The position numbers and the translations under genes are program-made. Shown here in pieces: positions 13,257 through 24,221 of a DNA stretch of 64,000 nt. Numbering within the stretch: the first letter of the stretch is position 1; each line of letters begins with the position of its first letter. Origin of the DNA: Epiperipatus broadwayi (Eukaryota > Onychophora > Udeonychophora > Euonychophora > Peripatidae); the NCBI GenBank assembly GCA_028023455.1, contig JAQFVV010006710.1, forward strand, positions 188,001 to 252,000, read 5' to 3'. The notes beneath the pieces are model-generated. The model was not told the origin of the DNA. It ran no database searches and worked only from the letters and a program-made list of their open reading frames with translations.

Positions 13257-15804
13257 TGAAAAAAAAAAAAATTACATTTAAAATAAAAAGAAAATTTATA
13301 ATTTGACTATTATTATTATTTTTTAAAAATAACATTTATTATTCAAATTTAAATGATATGTGTTAGTGATAGTTTAATTACTTTCAAATAAAATGCAATA
13401 AACTCATAAAATTGTACAGTTTTTAATTTCATTTAAAATGTAACTACTGTATTAAAAATAATCAAAAATACATAATAATAAAACAATAACATTATCAACA
13501 GAGAAATCATAAAGAAAAACAAAACCGATAATTTCTCTTTTCTTGGTTAGCAAAACTAATTGATTCAAAGTGCTAATCTTCAATTCTCTGCTAAAGTGAT
13601 TTCTTATGTTGGAGGAATACTATTGATTTAGACCAGGATGTATTGTGGAGTACTTTCTGTAAAATAGCGAAATACAATAGGATTACTTTATTAGAGGCAC
13701 TTTTTCAATAACTTTACTTTTCTTTCTTCAAGCAATGATTCTGGGGTCCGAAAAGGAGAGGATTTTTTTTCTTTTTAAGATAGCTTTACATAATCTTTTA
13801 AGCTTAAGGATTTTAAAAGACAGAATCTGTGAACATTGCAACACAAGAGATGTATCCATTTTTATTACGTTTTCATTTTCTTGTAATTTATGTTTCCATG
13901 AGATTGTGGGATATAAAAGTTTTGAGAATAACTACAGTAGCATACCAAAGTAAATAATGAAGAAATTAATGTTGAAAACTTTTAAGCAGATAAAGAAGTG
14001 GATATAATTGGTTTTAATTGATTAATAAATTGCAGGACTGAAGACTAATAAAATGACATAATAATTAAAAGGGGAAAAATAGTGGCTAAAATGTTTTAAA
14101 AAGAATTATATTTTGTGACTTAATAAAATTATATCTGAAATCAACTAATGAAATATTTAGTTTAGAGTGTAAGATTTACCTGAAAACAAAAGAACAGCAA
14201 AAAAAAAAATATTATTAAGTTTTAAATATTAATTGATCCCCATACATAGTATTATGGAATATGTGATGGCACCACTGTTCTTTGGTTTTAATTCACTCTC
14301 TTGAGGCTATCTTTAATGCTAGTTTGCTAATTTTGTAGTTATTTGATAGTAAAATTTGAAATTAAAATAATATTGATTTCTTAATTAGAAAAACAAGTTA
14401 TCAAGATGTCAGTATTGTGCAATTTTTTTTTTTTTTGCAAATAAGGTCACAGCCAGCCTACAAATTTGCTAATTCATAGTTTATAAACTTCTCTTCAAAG
14501 AGAGTGCTTGCTTAGCTTTGGAATAAGTTCATTCTTTTATTAGATTTCAAAATGAAACCATATATTTTTTGTAGTTTGTTTATATGTTTATGATTATTTT
14601 TCACACAAATCAATGCTGCAACTTGTAGTTGGTTGGAAAAAAAACCCACGTATTAACAGCAGATTCTTAAAAAAATTATAAATAGAATTTTGTTAGTTTT
14701 AAATAATTTGAACAATAATTCATTCCGGTTTTGCATACTAACTTAAATAATTCTGATTTTTTTAGTTTAATATTTTTACCAGCAATGTGGTAATCATCAA
14801 ATAAGAAAAAAAAATATTGTTTTTAAAAATTTTATTATATATTTTGGTTAAAGATTTTTTTTCTATATTTGCAAAGTGGAAATAATATTTTTAAAAATAA
14901 TTTTCATTTGCATATATATATTTCTAACAAACAATTTCAAATTTTTAAAAATATAATGATAAATAAAGATTAATTTGATTAAATAAAAAGTTGAAAATTT
15001 AATGCAATTTGCTAATAGATATTCTAAAAAAAAAAAAAAATATAAACAACTCAAGGGATAAAGAAAGAGAATGATTGTTGGAAAAAGATAGTGTACATAA
15101 AGAAACATTATAGATGACTTTAAAAAAATTATAAAATATGTGGGTATGAACAATAGAAACAGAAAGGAGTAAATAAAGCAATTAGAAAAACATATGATGA
15201 AGAATAATGATAACATTACAAGCAAAATACAATAGTAAGGCATTTTATGCATATTTATACTTCAATAATTTTTTAAAACAATTGACTTTACTCTTTTAAA
15301 TGCAGACTTGCATACAGCTAATTTTTCAAATATTTTAACTAACTGTTTATAATATATCAAGACTCTTTATAAAGAAAGTATTATATACACTAACATTATT
15401 ACTTGTAAATAGTTCTATTTTAATGGACAAACATTATATACAATTCAATGATTTTTTCACATTTTTTAAAAATTTTCTGATCAAAAATATTTATTAACAC
15501 CATTCTTTATTATTTAATAACTATATTAGTATATATATTGTGTTAGACAGAAAGCATAATAGTATCCATCACCAGAGAGCCCCACTAAACATATGGCCTA
15601 AAAAATTAATTACTGGTGAAGAAACTAAGTGTAAATCCATATCACAGCTGTACCATCACACAGAACATTTAAAATCATCTCTAAAACACAGAGAACAGAG
15701 ATTTTTGGCAAGTATCAATTGGCAGAGCATGCTCTGACAACAATACATAAAATGCTGAAAAAAAAATCTAACAATGAACAAAACAATGTTTATTTATAAT
15801 ACAA
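13257..15804. other. AT-rich noncoding DNA (likely intronic)
   Basis: No gene is supported. Long open frames at 14863-15252 and 14999-15181 (minus) are rich in Phe, Leu, Ile and Tyr because they read A-rich DNA in antisense; they have no start context, motif or family resemblance. The frame at 13735-13953 (plus) is also unrecognised. Confidence 0.55.
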
Positions 15805-15958
15805 TAGAGTTCAATATGATAGTTCAATTATGATAATTCAAATATGACAGAATTTAAGTAAGATAAAGTTCAAATAGTTAAATATGACAAAGTTCAAATA
15901 TGTCAGAGTTTGAATACAATAAAGTTCAAATAGGACAGAGTTTGAATATGACAATTTA
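15805..15958 (+). repeat. Degenerate minisatellite, ~17-18-bp unit
   Basis: About eight imperfect copies of a unit close to TTCAAATATGACAGAGT run head to tail. Variants include TTCAATATGATAG, TTCAAATATGTCAGAG and TTGAATACAATAAAG. Unit length varies by a base or two. It has no coding sense; local tandem duplication is the simplest explanation. Confidence 0.75.
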
Positions 15959-17409
15959 AATAATATGCATTTGAGTGGTAATGAACTCTTTTTTATGTTA
16001 GCACAGAGTGCATTTGATACCTGGTAGTTTTAAATATTACACTTCACAAAATTTACTTATGATATTGGATAGTCTCTGAAGTTTGATTATTACTCTGAAT
16101 GATCAAAATGTGTGCACATATATATTTTACTTTTGCATTAAACAAACAATCAATAATAAAGTAGCCTTAATCCACTATAGATGTTCATATATGCAGGCCA
16201 TTATAAAAATTATGTCTATATATTGTGCATATGATCCAAAACCATTGAAATTAGGATGACAATAAATAGGCCTCTAATACCCATGTTATATAGTAAAAAA
16301 TATAATTCATGGAAAGAAATGTCTTTACCTAAGAGAAAACAATCACCCATAAGCATCTCAAACAGGAATATTAAATATAGATCATGGGGAAGCAAAACAA
16401 TAAATTCATGTGTGATGAATAATTATCCAAGATCATTATATACATCATATGCACATATACATATACCAATTCTTTTAATTTCAGATGTATGTAACCCAAA
16501 CAAAGTAAACAAGCAAAATTGCTAACAAATTAAATCAGCTTAGCAACAATTTATGTAGTTACACACATTTAGTCAAGCACACATGTATATTAATAATTTT
16601 GAGAAATCTTTGAGATACTATATTAATAATTATTAAATATAAACTATTAAAATAAAATCTCTTTTTACAACTTTTTTTTTCTGCTGAAAACTTAATTTTA
16701 AAAGCAGCTGTGATAATAATAACTACTGTGGAAAAACTTTCCTTTTCTTTTTTTTTTGTTAAAGCTGTCTTTAGGGGGAGGGAGGAGGACATTACGTTAG
16801 ATCAGGTGTGATATAAACATTAAAAAGTGTTATAACAGATAAATGCATACATACACAAAATTACATCACTTAAATTCTAACTATCACTAGATTGTTGGTA
16901 ATGTTTTTATAAAATAGTTCATAAATTAAAGTTTACCTTAAGTCTGAGGGAAAAGATAATGAAGGGGATATTATTTTGCAAAAAAGTAGCATTTTTGTAT
17001 ATGGGTGCATACATGTGCAAATGGAGCTCCTTTAGTAGTTCATGTGTGAAGTCTTTTCATTTACCAGTTTTCAATTTTATAATTTGTTCTGAGATTTTTC
17101 TTTAATATTAAGAAGTGCATTTGTTGAACTGCAGATTTGATAATGGTTAGCACATTATTGACTTTACTCAGCAAGTAAAATTGGGCATTTAATGGCTATA
17201 AGATATATATTGAAGAAGTGAAATTCATATCTAGGTGATTTAGCTGCCCATATTAACTTGATTACTAGTAAAAGTTCAGGGTAATTGCAACAATCAAATA
17301 GAAGCAGGCTCAATGACAAATAGCACAATGAATTAAATAATTCTGAGCTGGTCTTTTTATACCATTCATTTTTTTGATTAACAAGCCCACTCGTTTACCA
17401 AGAATTTTT
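15959..17409. other. AT-rich noncoding DNA
   Basis: No supported gene or named repeat. The plus-strand frame at 16256-16525 and the minus-strand frame at 16559-16792 show no recognisable motif. Confidence 0.5.
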
Positions 17410-18195
17410 GGTACTCTTTTGATAATCAGGCACAGCCGCTTGACATCGTTGTTTATGTATAAAAACACATAAAGATGTCATTTACATGGCTGTACTTATG
17501 GCTAATACAACAGTTTTGTTGTATTAGCTATTTTAGGCCGCTATATTATGGCCTGTTTTGTGCTTCATGATACTTTATGCGAATTTGCACAATTCATAGT
17601 TGGCTATCGTATCATGTTACGGTGTTTGTATTTCAAATGGGCATAATTTTTTAAATGTCGAATACATAGTATTTTAGTTTCTATTTAAATCACACAGTCA
17701 GAATAACTAAGAATTGTCACACCATCACCACTCTTCCCTACACAACTTGAAATGTGGAAAACATCAGCAAAGGGTAGAGCGAACATGATTTCCCAGATAT
17801 AATATGGAAAGTCACATAAAAAATAGCAATCCGTCTGTTATTATGCTAAAAAAAAGATTTGTAATAAATAAAAAGACAACAAAAGTTATTTTTGGTTTAG
17901 AAGAAGAATAAACAAAAAAAAAAAAGAGAACAAGATTGCATTAAAAAAAAAGTCTTGAAAAAAAAAAAAAAGGTGTGATATTTTTTAAATTTTGTTTTGA
18001 AAAACCAAACACCCCCCCCCCCCCCAAAAAAAAAGTAGAACAAGATTTTATTAAAAAAATAACAAAAAAAAATTATTTCTTTTTATTTTTGTTTGGTTTT
18101 ATTAATAAAATAAGTCTTGGCTTGGTAATGTTACATTTGATTGTTTTTTCACAAAAACACACCATCAAGCGGCTGTGCCTGGCTATCAAGAGTAA
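17410..18195. mobile_element. Element with terminal inverted repeats and internal hairpins
   Basis: A 17-bp perfect inverted pair, CAGGCACAGCCGCTTGA, lies at 17427-17443 and, reverse-complemented, at 18165-18181. Imperfect matching extends outward (GTACTCTTTTGAT against GTTACTCTTGAT) and inward (a TTGTTTATGT-like word against TGTGTTTTTGTG). Inside is a perfect 11-bp hairpin (17501-17511 with 17518-17528, GCTAATACAAC) and a 5-bp hairpin, AGGCC/GGCCT (17535-17554). The left half is markedly less AT-rich than its surroundings. No transposase is present, and the 78-codon frame at 17975-18211 reads through homopolymers. It is best read as a non-autonomous DNA transposon, possibly older material interrupted by A/C homopolymer growth (C-run at about 18010-18024). 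I could not see a target duplication. Confidence 0.55.
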
Positions 18196-18229
18196 CAAAT
18201 TTTTAAATTAATAAATCTCATTTACCATC

Positions 18230-18425
18230 TTCCTTACTTAACAAAGCCATTGATTACTTATCTATATCTTTTTTAAATTAGATAAGCCAGTATTTATTTT
18301 CATTAATTTGGTTCACCAAAAATTCCTTAATTAATTAAGTCAGTAATTATTTTCATTCATTTGGTTTACCGCATATTTTCTAATTAGATAAATCTGCTTG
18401 TTTATAGATAACCCTTAAAATATTA
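18230..18425. repeat. Diverged ~53-bp tandem repeat
   Basis: Two clear copies and one partial share a core TTATTTTCATT(A/C)ATTTGGTT(C/T)ACC preceded by A(A/T)GCCAGTA or AAGTCAGTA, spaced about 53 bp apart. A weaker related word occurs just left, near 18215-18260. It directly abuts the inverted-repeat element and may be its subterminal repeats. Confidence 0.5.
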
Positions 18426-19880
18426 ATTTTCAAAACCAGGAACAAGGCTTAATAAGAAAAAAAAAAGATTTTTTAAGATTTAATTGATTAAAAAAAATGC
18501 AATAATTGAGAAAAGTTTTATAAATTATTATTAACTGTTTTTCCTAAAACATAAATTTTAAATTGATTTATTTGAAATAATTTTAGTTACAATTTTTTCA
18601 AACTAAAAAAAAAAAAAATTGATTAAATTTAATTACAAATGCAGACCTTTATCAATGTGTGCCTACATAACAGAAACCTACATAAAAAAAACTTAATGAG
18701 CTGAAATTTAACTTATAATTTGCCAACCATGAAATGTTTAAAATAAATTAAATATTGAGAGCGATTACCTCAACATATATATATATAAAGTTCTTTGCCT
18801 GAATTCAGATGGAATATTTGGACAACAGAGCACTATATCTAATTATATTTCTATGTGCAGAAACATTGATTTTATCTAAGAAAAAATTACTTTATATCAT
18901 ATAATCAAGAGGCAAAACCATCAATGGATATCACAGCTTGCTATCTTTCTAACATTTTATAACACGTAGTAATGTATAAAAAGATTCTATAAAATTATTA
19001 TTTGCTACAATTATGTAAATAAATTAATATATATATATGTGCTCTGCGCACAGATAATGAAGCTATTAAACGTAAGTAAAATTATCAAAAGTTAGCACCA
19101 AGCACTTTCGGGACAGTTTATAGTCCCATATTGATATTCTACTCTTATGTTAATTTAAAATATAATAATATATACTTTTTCTTTTTAACAACTGTTTGAA
19201 TATTTAAATGAAAAAATCCTGTGATTAACTATAATAGTATTTACATCTAAAGAGTATTAAAAAAATAGTGTCCATATTTATTCAAATTTGTGTTAATTCC
19301 TAAATATCTATGTGGCTACAATTACACAGAATTTTGATTATTTACACACAGGTTTAAGCTTTTTTTCTTTTAAACATTAATATTTATTAAAAATCAAATA
19401 ATTTCTTATATTCCATTACGATATCTTACTTAGAAATGTCAAATAAAAAGAATTGAACATTTATATATGTATGTAGTGTACTGTCTACAAATAGATGGTT
19501 CAAAGATATTGGCATTTAAAATATTTAAAAGCTAAAAAAAAATTAAATTTAAAGATCTTTTAAATTGACGCATTTAAAATTTTTTTTTTAGTTTGTGCAA
19601 TTTTTAAAAAAAATGTACAATGAAAGTTACATTTTTTGTTCATATGTAATTAAAGATAAAAGTTAAAATTGGAAAGAATAAAAGACACGCAGATTACTAA
19701 TCCAAACAAATAAAAAGAAAAATTCTGAAGTAAAAGATTACAAACATTAAAACTAAAAAGACGGCAGAATTATGCTGAAAAAAAAAAGACTTTGTAACTT
19801 AAATTTAAGAAAGAGTGTACAAGATTATTATCTTGCATGCTGATAAAAGGACAAAAAAAATAGATGCACAGAGAAGTCTA
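18426..19880. other. AT-rich noncoding DNA
   Basis: Nothing coding or structured stands out apart from (TA)n runs near 18778 and 19030 and A/T homopolymers. Confidence 0.5.
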
Positions 19881-20240
19881 AAACTGGATCGCGACTATAA
19901 AAGGTCAGAAAAAAACTAGACCTTTGTCTTTTCCTTAACTACCAGCTTCCATTAGGTCCGGGATAGAGAAAATATCCTATCCCGGATACTCTATGCAGGA
20001 CTACCATTACTCATATGCTGAAGTGGATGGTCATGTAGAGTGGAACCGATGCGTTTATAGATACCTTTCTTTGTATAGGTCACTTAGAATAAAATGTCGA
20101 GTCTAGCTATTAGGACAGGCCAAGAAACTACAAGAATGTTAACAGAGGGAAACTAGTGAACTTCAATGAGCTCTTCAAAATGCGTACTACAAAACTTACC
20201 GGTAAGATTATTCCTATCCCGATTGTGACTAAATTAAGTG
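19881..20240. other. GC-richer patch with hairpins and a TATA-like box
   Basis: This patch stands out from its surroundings. TATAAAAGG lies at 19896-19904, overlapping a 6-bp hairpin AAGGTC/GACCTT (19901-19906 with 19919-19924). A perfect 10-bp hairpin, TCCGGGATAG/CTATCCCGGA (19957-19966 with 19977-19986, 10-nt loop), follows. Near 20196 is the palindrome CTTACCGGTAAG. No long open frame is present. It could be a promoter-bearing remnant such as a solo LTR or the 5' region of a retroelement; I cannot name the family. Confidence 0.4.
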
Positions 20241-20569
20241 TTTGCAAACAATCCTTCCTATAAGGTTATACTACTACTAATAGACATTTGCAAAATTATC
20301 ATTCAAAGAACTTCCTGGAAGAAAATTAAATGAACTTTAATTATTAAACTGTTTTAGTTAGATGATTTAATGTCTGAATTAGCCTGCGTGTAATTGGTGT
20401 GTTTTTAATATTTTAATTTGTTGGAATAAAAATATTTATTTCTAATATCAACTATTCATTGTACATTATTAATAATAGTTATTAAATTTATTAATAAATA
20501 TAGTTTTACTTCTCAATATTCTGTAACAAAAAACACTTATTTATAATTGTTAATAAAGAAGAATATATA

Positions 20570-22262
20570 AATTATTATTAAAATTTATCAGCTTAACGTT
20601 TTCGAGGATCCATGCCTCATATTCATAGCCTTCATAAAATGTATAGTAAAATATATGCAAATATTCAAATAAGCTAGTATTACATAGCCCATTTCTTTGA
20701 GATTTCAAAGCAAGTGTCTTTCCTATTAATAGCATGGATGTTTCCATTAATGTAAAATGCCTCCTTTATTTTTCTTTTGTGATCGTTTGATTCTGAGCAC
20801 AATATTATGGGATTGGCAGGTGTGAAGCTGTGTCCAGATTGTTTAGCATGCTCCAAAAACACAGAGGTTGTGTTGCTGTTCCTCTGAGCTCTGTTATATG
20901 TGTAAAGATGTTGAGCCAGTCTAGTGTTGATTGTAGCTTTCGTTTCACCATAATATATAGTGGGGCATCCGGCATGAGGGCAGGCAATGGAGTACACCAT
21001 GTGTGGGGTGAACGATCGATCAATGTGGTCTTTAGAGTTGTTAATCAATCTATTAGAATTAGGTGGAGTTCTAAATGCTATGTTGAATTTATTGGTTAAT
21101 GCTTTCGTTAGTTTGTTAGATATTTTAGAAATGTAGGGGATTGTTATTCTTGGTAGATTGGTGCGAGGTGCTTTATTGTTTATTGTATTACGAAATTTAG
21201 TGATTTTATTTTTAATAGATTTAAATTTGAACCCTGCTAGTAATAGATCTTTAATATAGTTGTTTATGTTTTCTTTCCTGTCTGCCTCGTATTTACATAA
21301 ATAAAAGTTTCTGAACAAAAATGCATTAAGGCCAGCAACTTTATGCGATGCAGGTGAGTTAGAGTTAGGATGGATACAGCTTCGAATTTCATATGGTTTG
21401 ACAATAATTTTGTAATCTATTAAATGGCAATTTCTCGATAAAGAGAGGTCTAGATATTTAAGTTCTTTATTATTTTTATATGTGATGGTGAATAAAAGTT
21501 TGGTTGAGTTTTGTAGATCACGTTGTATGTTTAAAATATTATCTTTAGAGGTTATTATAAAAATATCATCTACATAACGAACATATGTAAAGTCTTGGTT
21601 GCTATTGTGATATTTTGGAATGATTAATAGCTCGTATTTATTTGAATATATGCTGATAGAATACCACTAATAGGAAAGCCCATAGGCCATCCATCTTGCA
21701 TAGTGTACCACTTGTTTTCGAAGAGTGGGAATATGTGATAATCGAGCCATGACAGGAGCACAATAATGAATTTAACTCTTTCACTAGGGCAAGGTACTTG
21801 CAGTAGCTCTTCGTGCACTATTTATATGGATGCTTTTCTATTAATTGATCCGTATAATTCCTTCACATCCATTGTAGCCATAATGGAAGTCTGAGAGATT
21901 TGAATATTTTTAATTTTAGAAATAAATTGGAGAGAAGAATTTATCGTGTATATACCAAAATTAAGGTAATCTATAAGTAATTGATTGATTAGTTTGGCTG
22001 CTTCGAAATAATGCACACCACCGAAATCCATCATCAATCGTAGCGGTTCACCTGTTTTATGTAGTTTTAAATTGGCGAACATTCGGGGGGGGGGTCTATT
22101 GGCAGAGGGATAAATCCTATAATATTCAGATTTAGTGATCCCTTTATCCTTGAATGCCCGAAACACATTGTTAATAAATTTATCTCGATCTAGTTTAATA
22201 TTAAAAGTGTTATATTGTAATGTTAGTTTATTAGGATTTGAGTGTAAATTACCTTGCCAATA
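20570..22262 (-). pseudogene. Penelope-like retroelement (RT plus GIY-YIG), broken and 5'-truncated
   Basis: Penelope-like elements encode a reverse transcriptase related to telomerase, joined to a C-terminal GIY-YIG endonuclease. Reading leftward, 22166-21822 holds RT motifs (PPRMFANLKLHKTG, LRLMMDFGG, and MATMDVKELYGSI with the first catalytic Asp). Then comes a GWPMGFPISG motif near 21700 and the catalytic YVDD at 21576-21565, followed by the thumb region. The frame at 21318-20680 carries the GIY-YIG-like domain: VYSIACPHAGC, IYYGET, TRLAQH and FLEHAKQSGH. The 3' flank, with GAAGGCTATGAATATGAGGC and CTCGAAAACG, resembles known 3' UTRs. At least three frame breaks (near 21820, 21640 and 21320) and loss of the N-terminus inactivate it. 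No hammerhead ribozyme was found in its flanks. Confidence 0.9.
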
Positions 22263-22705
22263 TTCTTATTTTTTTTAAAATTAAGTCCAAGAAGAATTTT
22301 TTTTTTCTTAAAATAACTAAGTTATGGGAAAGCAAAAACCCGATCTTTAAAATTCTTACTTTATAAGTTATGATATGCTTGACGCAGAATCAGTGAGTCT
22401 AACGAGTTTGGTGCTCTCTTTTATAAATTAAAAACTGATTCTGCCATTAGCGTAAGGTGAAATAATTGATTGGCTAGTTAATCAGGATATATAACTATGT
22501 TTTATAGAAATATGAACGAAATATTTGCATTTTCTGTATTCATAGCTTGATTAACTTTCACTAAATTTACAGTGAATAAAAGAAAGCCTACCAGAATCTA
22601 TTAAAACGTGAAAAACATTACAGTAGATTGCTAATGATTTAATCCCAAATAAATAATAATATAATTCAAAACAAAATTAGACTGTTTTATCTATTATATA
22701 TATAT
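22263..22705. other. AT-rich spacer between two elements
   Basis: No gene. An 11-bp inverted pair, GCAGAATCAGT/ACTGATTCTGC, near 22384 and 22434 flanks a 41-nt loop. The stretch ends in a (TA)n run that abuts the next element. Confidence 0.45.
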
Positions 22706-24040
22706 TGTAACGGGATGGGGGGTATTGGTGTATAGAAAGAAAGTGGTGAAAAGATTTGAACTGAGGTGATGGCAAGTCATCATCAACCCCAGTAAAATTA
22801 AATTATAAGAGTATGAGATTAGAGAACTATGAGAGATCATTGAGATCAGCCAGCTACTAAAAGCATAATTAACCATATAATCAACCAGCATTATAATTTA
22901 AAAAAATAAGTACAAGTAAATACTCTAGAGAAATAACCATCCATCATCATCATTGATGGGAATAAACAAATCAGTACAATAAATCAGCAATCCATCTTGT
23001 GGCTGGATTTGAACAATAAAAAATATAAATCAACAGTCAACCTTGTGACTGGATTGGAAACGGATCTTTTGTAGACCAGGCTAACTATTGAGCCTTTGCC
23101 ACCTTGGGCAATTATTTAAACATAACTTGGATGCTCCAGCTTAGTGTCCATCCATTAAAATACACAAGAATCAGAAATCCAAACAATAATGCTGGGATAT
23201 AAAAACATGCTGATCATCATCAATGCTCAGGCCATTTGTAGTGGCCAACTATAAACTTTAATTTTTAACAAGATTGAACTAAAATAAAATATAGTGCATG
23301 GGCTTTATCTCTGGATGCCCAAAGCACTAAATACACACCCCCATTTATATATTCATCCCGTGCACGAATCTAGCTCAGAGAACACAAGCTCTATTACTGT
23401 ATGTGACCAAGAGATGATGGAACCAATTTTTAACTATTAAATAAGTTTATTAATAACAATAAAAAATGATATTTAAGGTCTTATAGGTTAAGGATTCGGA
23501 TTTTGAATGATACACAATAATAAAAGTCATCATTTTAATTTACAAGATTACTACAAAATTCAAATTATTACATTAACTGCATTATTTCTTAATGGGTATC
23601 TATAAACGCATACATATATCCGTACACAGATGTGCATTTTATAATACATAATGAACACATTTCAATTAAACAAAATAATTATTACATTTGTGATTTACAT
23701 AATTACTATTCAAAATTTAAATTGTTACATTAATTTACAAAATTACAAGTTACAATTCATGTTATGATTTACATATATATGCATACAGATGCGCGATTTA
23801 TAATATACAATTAACAAAAAAAAATGAATTGACACTAATCAAAAAAAAAAAATTAAAATTTTACATATATGATTGTGCGAGTATACACGCACACTGACTT
23901 TTATCTATTTCAACTTGTTACAATAATATTATATTTTGTCATAATTAATTCATTTGGAAAACACATAAATTTCACACATATACATGTGTATAAACAAAAT
24001 ATAGATATAATTTAAAATTAGTACCAGTTTATAAGTTCTC

Positions 24041-24221
24041 TCTCTTTTTTTTATCAAACTAAATAGTCAACTTTTGTTTGACAGGTACTTGTTGATTAAT
24101 TATCAATGTCTATAAATATAAAATGTCTCTTTTTTTTATCAAACTAAATAGTCAACTTTTGTTTGACAGGTACTTGTTGATTAATTATCAATGTCTCTAA
24201 ATATAAAATGTCTCTTTTTTT
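24041..24221 (+). repeat. 85-bp tandem repeat, two nearly identical copies
   Basis: Copy one is 24041-24125 and copy two is 24126-24210. They differ at one visible base (CTATAAAT versus CTCTAAAT), and the first 11 bases of a third unit follow. Such close identity marks a recent duplication. Confidence 0.9.

Noticed and set aside
14863-15252. 129-codon minus-strand frame that looks like a multi-pass membrane protein
   Set aside because: It is Phe/Leu/Ile/Tyr-rich because it is antisense to A-rich DNA, and it overlaps another frame of the same kind. No motif or splice context supports it.
16930-16945. Seven-base minus-strand microexon between CCCTCAG and GTAAAC
   Set aside because: It is far too short to judge, and phase and neighbours give no support.
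20805-21099. Additional frames on both strands
   Set aside because: They overlap the GIY-YIG coding frame of the Penelope-like element in other frames.
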